64,000 nt of DNA from Lysobacterales bacterium (GTDB lineage: Bacteria > Pseudomonadota > Gammaproteobacteria > Xanthomonadales > Xanthomonadaceae), in contig JADKCY010000001.1 in assembly GCA_016718605.1 (NCBI GenBank), forward strand, positions 186,001 through 250,000. The letters are read 5' to 3'. Of this stretch, positions 1 to 9,741 are shown piece by piece. How positions within the stretch are numbered: the stretch's first letter is position 1; each line of letters starts with the position of its first letter. The notes beneath the pieces were generated by a model. It was not told the DNA's origin. It worked only from the letters and a program-made list of their open reading frames with translations, and searched no databases. The position numbers were made by a program, and so were the translations under genes.

Positions 1-2871
1 GCCGCGCCCAAAGTGAGACTTCAGTGTGATGCGATGCTGAAGTAATCGGGCGATCCGGTCGGAAATCGCAAGACCCAAACCCAATCCCTGCCCGCCTCGA
101 TCTAGACGGCGGAACTCCTCGAAGATCACGCCCTGATCACGCTCGCGGATACCCATCCCGCTGTCCCACACCTCAACCACCAAATCCGCACCTCGTCGCC
201 GGCATCCAAGCAAGACCCCACCACGCTGCGTATAGCGGACCGCGTTGGCAAGAAAGTTCTGCAACACACGGCGCAGCAATTGAACATCACTGCGAACCCA
301 TAACACGGTCCGTACCGCGCGAAGTCGCAGACCTTTGGCTTCTGCCAACAAGCCAAACTCCTTGGCAAGGGCCTGCAGCAATGGGTCCAAGGGGAAACTC
401 TCAATACTCGGCGACAATCCTCCCGAGTCCAATCGGGAGATGTCCAGCAGCCCAGCCAACAAAGACTCCGCAGCATCCAGCGAGGCACTGATATCCCCTA
501 GCGAGCGCCGATACTCGTCATGCTGCATCCGCTGCTGCAGTGCATGGGTGAATAGATGCGCCGCATTAAGGGGTTGCGCCAGATCGTGGCTGACCGCAGC
601 AAGCCAACGAGTCTTGGCCTGATTGGCACGCTCGGCCTCGGCGCGCGCGGATTCCGACTCGACAGTGCGCTCCCGCACGCGCTGCTCCAAGGTCTCATTG
701 GCGAACTTCAACTCGGCCTCCGCGTGACGAAAGGCAGTGACATCCGTAAATGTTGCGACAAAGCCTCCGCCAGGCATGGGGTTGCCACGAATTTCCACCG
801 TCGCACCATCACGAAACGTCCGCTCGGTAACGTAGGGCGTACCCGCTCGCATATGGCGAAGACGGCGTTGGATGTCGATTTCGACATCGGCTCCCTGCTG
901 CCAAAGTCTTTGCAGGTTGAATCGAAGCAGGTGATCTACCGGCACACCAATCTGCAGCAAATGCGGCGGATAGAGGAAAAGGTCTTGATATCGCTGATTC
1001 CAAGCCACGAGGCGCAGATCGCGATCGACCACGGAAATGCCCTGCCCCATATTCTCCAGCGCGGCTTCCAACACACGTTGATTGAATCGAAGCGCCTGCG
1101 AAGCTTCGCCCACAATCGCTGCCACGGCCTCCAGATCATGGCCATGCGCTCGACGCGCTGCATCCAGCAGAAGACGTGCCGAGGCAGCGCCCAATACCGT
1201 TGCCAACTCGCCCTCGACCGCGCTTTCCAACTCCGTCGGCGCCAGGCGGTCGCGTGGTGCATCGGGAATCATCAGGCCAACCCGCTCCGGTGGCAGAAAG
1301 CGCAGTGCGACATCCCGCAAGGTGCCATAGTCCAATCCCGTCGGTCGTGAGACGCGTGTGAGAGGACGGCGTAACGCCAGCAGCAATGTCAGCCCGGTAG
1401 CAGCAAACAAGCTCACGAAGACTGCCCGTGTGGTTCGACTCCAACTTGACAGCCCCAGAAACTGGTCTGGCAGTAACCAGGAAACCCCTGGGGAAATTCC
1501 CGACCAATAGTTCCCCCCCGAACCAAACGCGTCCATTAGACTCGGCACCAACAAAATCCAGCACCACAGCGCAAATCCGAATAGCAGGCCAGCTAAAACC
1601 GCACGCGGCGGCATGCGCGGAGCCCAAACTGCAAATCCAAGTGCCGGCGCAATGGTCGCTACCGCAGAAAAGGACAAGGCACCGATGTCCGCCAAAGCCT
1701 CGGCACCCGCCAAGGTTCGACTGTAGGCCCACGCCAGCAGGATCACGGTCAGAATGATCAGCCGCCGTTGCAGCAGTACACTGCCGCGTAAGCTGCGGCC
1801 ATCGCGCGCGGCCCAGGCGCCACGTAAGAGCACCGGCGCGATCCAATGGTTCCCGATCATCAAACTGAGCGCCAAGGTGGCGAGAATTACCATACCCGTC
1901 GCAGCGCTCAGCCCTCCCAGAAACGCCAACACCGCCACAGCATCAGCCCCCACGGAGAGTGGCAGCGCCAGCACAAACAGGTCGGATGGAACGCCAAGTG
2001 GGGCGAGCACCTGTGTTCCCGCCATCGCCACCGGAAGTATTGGCACACCGATCAGCAGCATATAGAGCGGAAACAACCAGCGTGCGGTGCCCAAATGCCG
2101 GGCGTCACGGCATTCGACAACGCCAACATGGAACTGGTGCGGCAGCGTGAACATTGCCAGCACCCCCAGCAACACCAGCGCAGGGAAGCCCGCGGCCCCA
2201 TCGGCCTCGACCGGCATCGGGAGTGACAAATCGAACTGCAACCATACGAAAATGCCCAGCACTGCCATCGCGCCGAGCTTGAGCAGAGACTCCACGGCCA
2301 TCGCCAATACCAGGCCGCGATTGTGTTCCGAGGCGTTTGCACTTCGCGTACCGAACAGCATGGCAAACAGCGCCATCGCCAGAGCAACGTAGAGCGCACT
2401 GTCCTGCCACGCAGGACGCTCATTGGTAGCGGCCATCGTCAACAACGAGAAACTCATGGCGACGGCTTTCAACTGTAGAGCGATGTAGGGCAGCACGCCG
2501 AGCACGGCAATCAGTGTCACGCCGGCGGCTAGACCGGAACTGTTACCAAGGCGCGTCGCGATCAGATCTGCCAGTGAGGTGGCGCGATGTGCCTGTGCAA
2601 GTCGAACCAACTTGAGCAAGAGGCCGATGCCAAACGCAAACAGCAAGATCGTTCCGATGAACGTTGGCGGCATCCACCAGCCCGATCTGGCTGCTTGGGT
2701 GACCGTCCCATAAAACGTCCAGGAAGTGCAGTACACCGCGAGCGACAAGGCGTACACAACGCCCCAACGCCGCTCCAGCAAATGGGGATATTTCTCACCC
2801 AGCAGCGCAGCACCAAACAGCAGGCCCAACCAGATCACGCCTGCAGACACCAACCACCATTCGGTCAGCAT
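1..2871 (-). CDS. Sensor histidine kinase with N-terminal sodium/solute symporter domain (3' end cut off by window)
   Basis: The reading frame is open from 2871 to the window edge with no stop. About 957 codons are visible and the C-terminus is missing. Residues 1 to about 500 form a multi-helix sodium:solute symporter-like domain that begins MLTEWWLVSAG. A PAS domain follows at about 600-715. The phospho-acceptor box is near residue 762, with SHDLAQPLNAAHLF and the His in the SHDL motif. The ATPase has its N box near 870 (FLANAVRYTQRGG) and its G boxes near 907-935 (DSGMGI, GLGLAI). The HDLxQPL box and this architecture match NahK/ErcS'-type kinases, which often end in a receiver domain; that part would lie outside the window. 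CbrA also has this transporter-kinase layout. The ATG at 2871 has a GGAA-type ribosome site. The signal sensed is unknown. Confidence 0.85.
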   Translation of the reverse strand, partial: MLTEWWLVSAGVIWLGLLFGAALLGEKYPHLLERRWGVVYALSLAVYCTSWTFYGTVTQAARSGWWMPPTFIGTILLFAFGIGLLLKLVRLAQAHRATSLADLIATRLGNSSGLAAGVTLIAVLGVLPYIALQLKAVAMSFSLLTMAATNERPAWQDSALYVALAMALFAMLFGTRSANASEHNRGLVLAMAVESLLKLGAMAVLGIFVWLQFDLSLPMPVEADGAAGFPALVLLGVLAMFTLPHQFHVGVVECRDARHLGTARWLFPLYMLLIGVPILPVAMAGTQVLAPLGVPSDLFVLALPLSVGADAVAVLAFLGGLSAATGMVILATLALSLMIGNHWIAPVLLRGAWAARDGRSLRGSVLLQRRLIILTVILLAWAYSRTLAGAEALADIGALSFSAVATIAPALGFAVWAPRMPPRAVLAGLLFGFALWCWILLVPSLMDAFGSGGNYWSGISPGVSWLLPDQFLGLSSWSRTTRAVFVSLFAATGLTLLLALRRPLTRVSRPTGLDYGTLRDVALRFLPPERVGLMIPDAPRDRLAPTELESAVEGELATVLGAASARLLLDAARRAHGHDLEAVAAIVGEASQALRFNQRVLEAALENMGQGISVVDRDLRLVAWNQRYQDLFLYPPHLLQIGVPVDHLLRFNLQRLWQQGADVEIDIQRRLRHMRAGTPYVTERTFRDGATVEIRGNPMPGGGFVATFTDVTAFRHAEAELKFANETLEQRVRERTVESESARAEAERANQAKTRWLAAVSHDLAQPLNAAHLFTHALQQRMQHDEYRRSLGDISASLDAAESLLAGLLDISRLDSGGLSPSIESFPLDPLLQALAKEFGLLAEAKGLRLRAVRTVLWVRSDVQLLRRVLQNFLANAVRYTQRGGVLLGCRRRGADLVVEVWDSGMGIRERDQGVIFEEFRRLDRGGQGLGLGLAISDRIARLLQHRITLKSHFGRG

Positions 2872-2964
2872 GCATTTTTCCTGCTGCACGCCAAACGCAG
2901 CCCTGCAGGCCGATGCTGATGCCAGCGAGAACTGTTTTTGATCAGAACAAGCGCAGCACCAGGA

Positions 2965-3987
2965 TCACACACCCAGGCGTCGCAGGGCGGCATCCAGCCA
3001 CTGCAATTGCACCCCACTGCGCGTGTCGTAGTCAGCACCCGAATATCCCCACCAGTCCCAACACCCTTTTGGATTGAGTGGCGCGAAGCTAGCCCGCGTC
3101 TGCGGGTAAAGCACGACCACATCATTCGCGTCAGCCCAGCGATTGAACCCGGCACCGCTCACGAATGCCTCGCCGACCTTGTCGACATTCTGATCGCAAC
3201 CATGAAATGCCACCAGCAACCCGCAGCGACCCTGCTCACACTGAGGAGGCACAAACAGAAAACCGTCGTCTGCAAGCAGTGGGTCCACCCCGTCAGGAAG
3301 CAGTCCCTGCTGCTGGAAACGCCGCAAAGATCCATGTGATTCCTGAGCCGGAGGCTTTGCCTCACCAAGCCAATGGGAGAACACCGCTCCCGCAGTATCA
3401 ACGCCACACGCAGCAACAAACGGTGCAGCTGGGGTCATACACTCGCCGCCTTCACCCGCAGTCGATAGCACGTGGGGGAGCGGATGACTGAAATCGCTCT
3501 GGACCTGCAAACCATCCAGTCCCAAAGCGAGATAGAGGCTTTCCGTTGCAGCACCGACCTGCGGTACCACAGTCGTATCTGCACTGCCATGAAAGACAAA
3601 AACGCGATCATTATGCAGACCTGCCAATGGGGCAATACTGCCTTGTTCAGCGCGCGCCCGAATCACCGAAACCAAATTCGCCACGTCAGGTGCGGCAGGC
3701 TCTGCCCGCATGCAAACCGTTAGCGCCGTGTTCAAATCGCCCTTGGCGCATCCGTATGGTCCTCCTGCGATCAACGCTGCCGCCTGAAATCGATCAGACA
3801 ACGCGATGTGCGCCTGTGTCGCCATGTAAGCGCCAGATGACATTCCCGCCACAGCAACCCGACTTGGATCGATCTGCAAGCCGGGTAGCACTCCCGTTTC
3901 TGCGGAAGAGCTTCCACAACCTGAAGTCACCACACTCGCGGCACACAGGGCAATGGTTGTGGTCAATCGATGTATCTTCGGTCGCAT
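2965..3987 (-). CDS. Secreted polyhydroxybutyrate depolymerase-like alpha/beta-hydrolase
   Basis: About 340 residues. The N-terminus MRPKIHRLTTTIALCAASVV ends in TSGCGSSS, which looks like an export signal with a possible but imperfect lipobox. The nucleophile elbow is GMSSGAYMA (G-x-S-x-G) near residue 48. An Asp candidate lies in HGSADTTV. The oxyanion-type motif FHGCDQN is typical of extracellular or periplasmic PHB depolymerases and related feruloyl-esterase-like proteins. The C-terminal WDWWGYSGADY block is also typical of that family. The ATG at 3987 is preferred over the one at 3993 because GGAG sits 8 bases upstream. The enzyme would hydrolyse polyester or ester substrates outside the cytoplasm; the real substrate cannot be read from sequence. 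It lies downstream of a terminator that separates it from the TonB receptor gene. Confidence 0.75.
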   Translation of the reverse strand: MRPKIHRLTTTIALCAASVVTSGCGSSSAETGVLPGLQIDPSRVAVAGMSSGAYMATQAHIALSDRFQAAALIAGGPYGCAKGDLNTALTVCMRAEPAAPDVANLVSVIRARAEQGSIAPLAGLHNDRVFVFHGSADTTVVPQVGAATESLYLALGLDGLQVQSDFSHPLPHVLSTAGEGGECMTPAAPFVAACGVDTAGAVFSHWLGEAKPPAQESHGSLRRFQQQGLLPDGVDPLLADDGFLFVPPQCEQGRCGLLVAFHGCDQNVDKVGEAFVSGAGFNRWADANDVVVLYPQTRASFAPLNPKGCWDWWGYSGADYDTRSGVQLQWLDAALRRLGV

Positions 3988-4020
3988 GGGCATGTCTCCG
4001 TTCCAAGCTGCAAAAACAGC

Positions 4021-4046
4021 AACGGGTCGAGAGTACTCGACCCGTT
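4021..4046 (-). terminator. Intrinsic terminator after the TonB receptor gene
   Basis: The 11-bp arms AACGGGTCGAG and CTCGACCCGTT are perfect inverted repeats around a 4-base loop. On the minus strand they are followed shortly by a run of five T. The hairpin sits 26 bases beyond the stop at 4073, the natural end of the receptor in its other frame, and this supports 4073 as the ancestral 3' end. Confidence 0.75.
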
Positions 4047-4072
4047 ACCTGTCATCCGCGCGACAACCGACC

Positions 4073-5999
4073 TCAGAAATCGTAGCTGGCGGTCAATGAC
4101 ACGGTGCGCGGCGCACCGTAGAAGCCAGTCAGGATACCCAAGGCACCAATGTTATAGCCGGTAGTGCGGTATTCCTTGTCGGTCAGGTTGCTGCCATCCA
4201 ACGTGAAGCGCCATCGCGTCCAACCAAGCCAGGTTACCCTGCAGGGTGAAGCTGTCGGTCAACAGCGCTTGGTATTCCAGTTCCACACCTTCCACCGTAC
4301 CCGCACCGGCATTGGTGAAGTCGCCGAAGAAGGCGGCCGGGTCGCTACCCGGAATTTCGGTGAACACTGACAACTGGATGTCTTTGTAGTCGTTGTGGAA
4401 GTAGGCCAGGTTCAGGAACAGGCGATTGTCCATGAAGGCATTCTTGGCACCGACTTCGAAGCTGGTAACTTGCTCATCTTCAAATGGCAGACGCGAACGT
4501 GGCACCGCGGTAGCTTGGGCGCGAATATTGAACCCGCCTGACTTGAAGCCTCGACTCGCCAGCGCATACAGAAGTACGTTGTCGCTCATTTGATAGTCGA
4601 TGGAAACCTTCGGTGAGAAGGCATCGAAACGCTCCGAGTCCTCAAAGTCGGCTGCAACCACTCCACTTGGCGTGGTGAAGGATGCATTGGTGTATCCGAT
4701 GTTGTAGACGTCGGCCGCCTTTTCCTCTGAGGTATAGCGACCGCCCAGCGTCAGTGCCCATTGCGGCGCGAAATCCCAAGTGAACTCACCGTACACAGCG
4801 ACGCTGTCGGTATCGACCGTGCCCTGCGTATCACCAAAGCTCAAGTTGAAAAAGTTGTTCAGCACTTGGCCGCCGGCCGATCCGGTGAAGTAATACAAAC
4901 CCGTCACACCACGGATGTCGCCACCACCGTCGTAATTGAGTTGAAACTCCTGTGACAACTGGTCATCGCTGTAGAACGCCTTGACGTCGGCGATCTTGTT
5001 CGGCAGCGTATCAAAATCAATATTGGTTTCGGTATCGGACTCGCGGTAAGCAGTCACCGATTTCAGATCCCACGAATCACCAAGGTTCCAACCCAACACC
5101 ATCGATGCACCAAGCATGCTGGTGTCGTTGATGTTTGGCATGCCATTGCGCACATCGTAACGATCATCCAAGGGCAATACGCCTGGCGCGAAACGGTTGG
5201 CGCCGAGCATTTGCGCGCCACGCACGCCAGACTGATCGTCCATCCAATCGGCACTGAAGCGTGCATAGAAATCCTCGTTCCCGACATACCCCAAAGTGGC
5301 GCGGGCGGCCAGAATTTCCTTGTCGGAAACCTCTTGCTCTGTCGTGATGTTCTCGCCATAACCATCGCGATTCAACGACGCCACGGCGAAACGACTGACC
5401 CAACCGTTGCCCAAGGGCAAGTTGATGCTGGCCTTGGTGTCCAACTGGTTATAACTGCCATACGTCATCGACGCCTTACCGTACAGATCATCCTCAAGCG
5501 GCGAAGAGATGTACTTGATGGCACCGCCAATGGTGTTTTTGCCGTAAAGCGATCCCTGCGGCCCACGCAACACTTCGATCCGCTCCACGTCAAACACATC
5601 CAACAAGGCACCTTGCGGACGCGCAATATAGACATCGTCCAGATACAGTCCTACACCCGGATCGACACCCCACAGCGGATCGCTTTGACCAACTGCACGG
5701 ATGTAGGCCGTGATCGTGCTGCTGGAGCCACGCGCAGCGTAGACCGTCAGATTGGGCACAACCGCATCCAGATCACTGAGATCTTCGACGTTCAATGTAT
5801 CCAAGGTCTCTGCAGTAAAAGCCGTCACCGCGACTGGAACTTCCTGCAAGGTTTCCTCGCGCTTACGCGCCGAGACCGTAATCGAGTCCAGCGTAGCGGT
5901 CGCCACCGCCTCGTCATTCGAATTGGTTTCCTGAGCTTGCAAAGCAACGGGCGCAGCCAGCAAGACGGCAATGGCGAAGCAAAGCGGATGACGCTTCAT
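4073..5999 (-). pseudogene. TonB-dependent outer-membrane receptor, damaged near the 3' end
   Basis: The gene starts at the ATG at 5999 (AGGAGG 8 bases upstream) with a signal peptide ending near ALQAQE. The TonB box-like stretch is LDSITVSARKREE. A plug domain follows (VPNLTVYAARG, LRGPQGSLYGKNTIGGAI), then a long beta-barrel. The continuous frame stops at 4152 after 615 codons, ending in an atypical tail (HVGWQQPDRQGIPHYRL). From about 4210 the shifted frame encodes a normal receptor C-terminus: WRFTLDGSNLTDKEYRT through LTASYDF, stop at 4073, ending in Phe as outer-membrane proteins do. The sequence jumps from the NLAWLDA strand straight to this last part. I infer loss of roughly 90-110 residues of barrel plus a frameshift. 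Sigma-like or catecholate substrates cannot be assigned. An assembly error is the main alternative to true decay. Confidence 0.75.
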
Positions 6000-6082
6000 G
6001 TGGAATCCCCTCCTAGGGTGATCTTGAGGTCAGTCGACGGCCGGACGGCCACGATGCTGCGCAGACTACGCAGCGCAACCGA

Positions 6083-7441
6083 TTACGAAACGTGTACCTT
6101 CGTACAGTGCCGACAGGCAGGGTGGTTTGCATCAACGTCCTCGCAGTCAGACTCGCGCACGCGATCAAAACTTATGCGCGCCGTCGTTCCTTTCCCCAAC
6201 TCACTTTGCAGACTGACCGGCCAACCGAAACGACTGGACAGCCTTCGCACAATCGTCAGTCCAACACCTTGTCCACCGGGTTTGCGCACACCGCCACGAA
6301 AGTAAGGATCAAAGGCCTGCTCCAACTCCTCCGGACTCATGCCGACGCCGGTATCGGCAACATCCACGTGCGTACCAGCGACGATGACAGTCACCGACCC
6401 GGTCTCCGTGTAGGTACAGGCATTGCGTATCAAATTCGACGCAATTACCGACAACACTCTTGGCGATCCACGCACAAAGAACGGCTGCGGAATGCGTAGT
6501 TCCAACGCAAGCCCCTTCGTTGCCGCGATTGGCTGCAACTTGTCGAGTTCCTCTTTGAGCAAGGTGGCGACGCAGATGTCCTCTTCTGGCAAACCGGAGT
6601 CGTTCTCCCGCGCGAGAATCAGGAATGACTCGATCAATGCCTCCATATCACGTGCCGCAACCCGGACGCGTTCAACCTGACGCAATGAATAGTCGGATTG
6701 AGGCTCGGTGGCGAGCAGATCACACGCAATACGGATCACCGTCAACGGACTTCGCAATTCATGCGATGCATCACGGGTGAAATTGCGCTCACGCTCGACA
6801 AAGGCGTCAATACGTGAGGCGAACTCATGCAATGCATGGGCCAGAACCTGCACCTCACCTTCGACATCCAGAGGCAAGTGCTCAGGCTTCAGCGCCTCAA
6901 TCTCCGGCAGCTTTGGATCCCATTGTTTGACGAGGTTGGCGAGCCAAATGACCGGCGATACGGCACGGCGGGAAATCCGATATGTCAGGAACGCGATGAC
7001 ATAAATCACCACCAACACAAGGACCAAAGGCACCGCACCAAAATAAAATGCCAGCGCGTTGACCTGATCCTGATCGAACACCAGCACCAGACGCCCCTCG
7101 GGCTGAACATCGACCAACACCAACCAGCCGCCATGCGCCTGCGCCAAACTGTGATAGCCAGGGGGCAATGGCTGCAGATAGTCCGGCAACTCGGTCGGGT
7201 CGTGCCGCGGCTGCAGCAGATACCCGCGCATGTTGTAGGTGTCCGGAAGGGATGCGGCTGGGTCCATGGCAAAGCGCTTCCAGAAGTGCCCTGCTTCATC
7301 CACCAACGCACGCTTTATCAAGACATCCTTCAGAACCGCCGATGCCCCGTAAACTCCCAACACCGTCGCGCCGCTGATCGCAGCCACCTGAACAATGAAA
7401 GCGGCCCATATCTTGCGGCGCAGCCCATGAGAATTGGGCAT
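6083..7441 (-). CDS. Membrane sensor histidine kinase of a two-component pair
   Basis: About 452 residues. The ATG at 7441 is chosen because CAGGAG lies 6 bases upstream; an upstream in-frame start at 7474 lacks this. The first transmembrane helix is near residues 10-32 and the second near 165-190, with a periplasmic domain of about 130 residues between them. A HAMP-like linker follows. The phospho-acceptor motif is ASHELRSPLTVIR, the N box is SNLIRNACTYTE, and the G boxes are DTGVGMS and GQGVGLTIVRRL. The cognate OmpR-type regulator lies 194 bases upstream on the same strand. The TonB receptor gene starts 83 bases beyond its stop, so it is a possible target, but this is only inferred from position. 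The stimulus is unknown. Confidence 0.88.
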   Translation of the reverse strand: MPNSHGLRRKIWAAFIVQVAAISGATVLGVYGASAVLKDVLIKRALVDEAGHFWKRFAMDPAASLPDTYNMRGYLLQPRHDPTELPDYLQPLPPGYHSLAQAHGGWLVLVDVQPEGRLVLVFDQDQVNALAFYFGAVPLVLVLVVIYVIAFLTYRISRRAVSPVIWLANLVKQWDPKLPEIEALKPEHLPLDVEGEVQVLAHALHEFASRIDAFVERERNFTRDASHELRSPLTVIRIACDLLATEPQSDYSLRQVERVRVAARDMEALIESFLILARENDSGLPEEDICVATLLKEELDKLQPIAATKGLALELRIPQPFFVRGSPRVLSVIASNLIRNACTYTETGSVTVIVAGTHVDVADTGVGMSPEELEQAFDPYFRGGVRKPGGQGVGLTIVRRLSSRFGWPVSLQSELGKGTTARISFDRVRESDCEDVDANHPACRHCTKVHVS

Positions 7442-7635
7442 CGGGATCTCCTGAAACGGTTTCCGAACGTGCATGCAGGCTGTCGGACTTTGAGAGCAAT
7501 TCGCAAAAATTCGCCCCGACGAGACCCGTTTTCATCGAACCCAGCAGCTCATCATGCAACTATGGCGAGGAGTTCGGCGAGAAATTGGACACACGGGGCG
7601 AACATGCCGCCTGCGATACAAGATCAGACCGGCGT

Positions 7636-8361
7636 CTAGCCGACCCGGCGCGTAGGTTCCGTTTCGAGTTCTGCCAGTCGATAGCCTGCGCTATGGATGG
7701 TGTGCAGCAACTGTGATCTAAACGGCTTGTCGATGATCTTGCGCAGATTGTAGAGGTGGCTCCGCAAGGTATCGGAGTCCGGCAAGCCATCGCCCCAGAT
7801 TTCGCGCTCGATATCTCGCCGACTTACCACACGCGGTGATTCACGCATCAGAATGGTCAGGAGCCGCAATGCAATCGGCGATAGCTGCAACTCCTGACCT
7901 GCCCGTGTCGCGCGCAGTGTCGCCGTGTCAAGCACCAGATCGGCGACCTCCAAGACCTCGGCACTGACTTGCCGCCGGTCACGTCGGATTAGGGCCCGAA
8001 TACGGGCTTCCAACTCTTGGATCGCGAAGGGTTTGACTAGATAGTCATCTGCGCCCACTTCCAAGCCGCGAACCTTGTCATCCAGAGTGTCGCGCGCGGT
8101 CAACATCAGTACGGGTGTGGATTTCTTTGCCTCACTGCGCAAGCGGCGGCAAACTTCCAAACCATCCATGCGTGGCAGCATCAGGTCAAGCACAACCACG
8201 TCGTAACTGCCTTCAGTGGCCAGACGCAACCCGTCGCTTCCGTTGGTGGCGTAGTCCACACCAAACCCTTTGCGCTCCAGATATTCGCCGACCATTTCCG
8301 AGATATTGCGGTTGTCTTCAACCAAAAGCACCAAACCTTGGGATTCTTCACGCGCCTTCAT
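7636..8361 (-). CDS. OmpR/PhoP-family response regulator
   Basis: About 241 residues. The receiver domain occupies residues 1-120: acidic pair in LLVEDN, phospho-acceptor Asp in VLDLMLPRMDG, Thr in MLTARD, Lys in LVKPF. A winged-helix DNA-binding domain follows (RLLTILMRESPRVVSRRDIE, SDTLRSHLYNLRKII). The start at 8361 (MKAREESQG) is chosen because the receiver begins 10 residues later and GGAG lies upstream. An alternative ATG-like start at 8448 would add 29 unrelated residues and would run through a perfect inverted repeat at 8381-8398. The partner kinase is directly downstream. The inverted repeat just 5' of the gene suggests autoregulation, which is inference. Confidence 0.9.
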   Translation of the reverse strand: MKAREESQGLVLLVEDNRNISEMVGEYLERKGFGVDYATNGSDGLRLATEGSYDVVVLDLMLPRMDGLEVCRRLRSEAKKSTPVLMLTARDTLDDKVRGLEVGADDYLVKPFAIQELEARIRALIRRDRRQVSAEVLEVADLVLDTATLRATRAGQELQLSPIALRLLTILMRESPRVVSRRDIEREIWGDGLPDSDTLRSHLYNLRKIIDKPFRSQLLHTIHSAGYRLAELETEPTRRVG

Positions 8362-8380
8362 CGCCTTGCTCCAGCAGGGG

Positions 8381-8398
8381 TATTCACGAGCGTGAATA
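8381..8398. repeat. Perfect inverted repeat in the response-regulator leader (possible operator)
   Basis: TATTCACG and CGTGAATA form two 8-bp arms separated by AG. The site begins 20 bases upstream of the regulator ATG at 8361. It could be a dimer-binding operator or a leader hairpin. OmpR-family regulators more often bind direct repeats, so another regulator is possible. Confidence 0.45.
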
Positions 8399-8566
8399 TG
8401 CAGCCCTAACAGTGAGATGCGTGTGAAGCCAAGCCGATTCAATACCAATTGTTGAAAAATCTATTGGTCCGCGGCATCAATGCCGCGCGCGGGAAACGCA
8501 AACTTAACAAAGTGCAAGGAAACACTTTCCCACCGGCCTGCGAATGCACACACAGGCGCAGGAGCT

Positions 8567-8896
8567 TCAAAATGCGATTCGTCCGAGCAAGACATCGCGG
8601 TACATCACCCAATCGCCGATCAGCGACCAGAGGGGGTAGCGAAATGTGGCAGGACGATTGTGTTCAAAGAAAAAATGTCCCACCCACGCAAACCCATAGC
8701 CACAAACCGGCATCGCCGCGAGGATGTGCCAATCCTGCAGGAAGATGGCCATGGCCATCAGCAGCAAGACACCCGTGCTGCCAATCACATGCAGACGTCG
8801 GCAGGTTCGGTTCTGGTGCTCGCCAAGATAGTAGGGGTAGAACTCGGCGAAACTGCGGATCCGCGGTAGTGGTAGCACACGAGGTTGATCACTCAT
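8567..8896 (-). CDS. Mpo1-like (DUF962) membrane protein
   Basis: 109 residues. The sequence shows FAEFYPYYLGEHQN, HVIGSTGVLL, two hydrophobic stretches (LLLMAMAIFL and ILAAMPVCGYGFAWVGHFF) and FFEHNRPATFRYP followed by WSLIGDWVM. These are hallmarks of the DUF962/Mpo1 family, whose yeast member is an iron-dependent dioxygenase of fatty-acid alpha-oxidation. The conserved His residues (EHQN, HVIG, GHFF, EHNRP) are present. Bacterial members are mostly uncharacterised. Its ATG overlaps the mazG stop (ATGA), so it is probably translationally coupled as the last gene of the long gsp-nudE-cysQ-mazG run. Confidence 0.8.
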   Translation of the reverse strand: MSDQPRVLPLPRIRSFAEFYPYYLGEHQNRTCRRLHVIGSTGVLLLMAMAIFLQDWHILAAMPVCGYGFAWVGHFFFEHNRPATFRYPLWSLIGDWVMYRDVLLGRIAF

Positions 8897-9741
8897 GATT
8901 GGTCCTGTTCGCGCTCGGCCTGCTTGACAGCGTTCCACAAGCCTTCTTGTTCGCCAAGATCAAGCTCGGCAAAGGCCAGACCTCTGCCCGTCGAGATGGC
9001 TTCCATTGCGCGGAAGCGGCGTTCAAATTTCTGATTCGCACGCCGAAGTGCGGCTCCAGCGTCAACCTTGCCGTGTCGTGCGAGGTTTAACGCGACGAAC
9101 AACACGTCCCCGATCTCTTCTTCCAGCGCTTCGGTTCCAAGGCCCTTTATCCACTCGACACGGACCTCTTCCAGTTCTTCGTGCAACTTGGCAATGACCG
9201 CCCCAACATCTGCCCACTCGAAGCCGACACTGGCGGCGCGTTTCTGCAATTTGTTGGCACGCTGCCACTCAGGGAGTCCACGCGTGATGCCCGCCAGCGC
9301 ACTGGAATCGGCATTACCTTTAGCCTCGCGCTCCTCCCGTTTGCGGGCTTCCCATTGTGCCAGCGCACCATCCGCATCACTGGCCTCACGATCTTCGAAA
9401 ACATGCGGATGGCGGCGAATCAGTTTATCGGTGATCGCCTCAACAACGGCCGCAAAATCAAAACGACCCGCTTCCTCAGCCAGACGCGAATGGAAGACCA
9501 CCTGCAGCAATAGGTCCCCAAGCTCCTCACGCAAATCATCGTGGTCACCGCGTGCGATGGCATCAGCCACCTCATAGGCTTCCTCAATTGTGCACGGCGC
9601 GATGGTGGCGAAACTTTGCTCAAGATCCCACGGGCAACCGCCATCCGGATTTCGCAACTGCGCCATGATTGCCAGCAGGCGCGGAACTCCTGACGGCAGC
9701 GCGAGCACGCGTTGCAGTGCTTCAGCCTTCGTCACAGCCAT
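8893..9741 (-). CDS. mazG: Nucleoside triphosphate pyrophosphohydrolase MazG
   Basis: About 282 residues, with two tandem MazG domains as in E. coli. The first has CPWDLEQSF, then TIEEAYEVADAI and LREELGDLLLQVVFH, the EExxE-12-28-ExxD type metal site. The second has KLHEELEEVRVEW and EEIGDVLFVALNLARH. The enzyme hydrolyses NTPs to NMP plus pyrophosphate, removing non-canonical nucleotides and affecting ppGpp. The start is uncertain: ATG at 9741 has GGAGG only 2 bases away, GTG at 9735 has better spacing, and a TTG at 9750 is also in frame. The start overlaps the end of cysQ by up to 10 bases. Confidence 0.93.
   Translation of the reverse strand: MAVTKAEALQRVLALPSGVPRLLAIMAQLRNPDGGCPWDLEQSFATIAPCTIEEAYEVADAIARGDHDDLREELGDLLLQVVFHSRLAEEAGRFDFAAVVEAITDKLIRRHPHVFEDREASDADGALAQWEARKREEREAKGNADSSALAGITRGLPEWQRANKLQKRAASVGFEWADVGAVIAKLHEELEEVRVEWIKGLGTEALEEEIGDVLFVALNLARHGKVDAGAALRRANQKFERRFRAMEAISTGRGLAFAELDLGEQEGLWNAVKQAEREQDQS

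Noticed and set aside
5211..6305. A 364-codon open frame on the plus strand
   Set aside because: Antisense to the TonB receptor and the sensor kinase end; no domain recognised.
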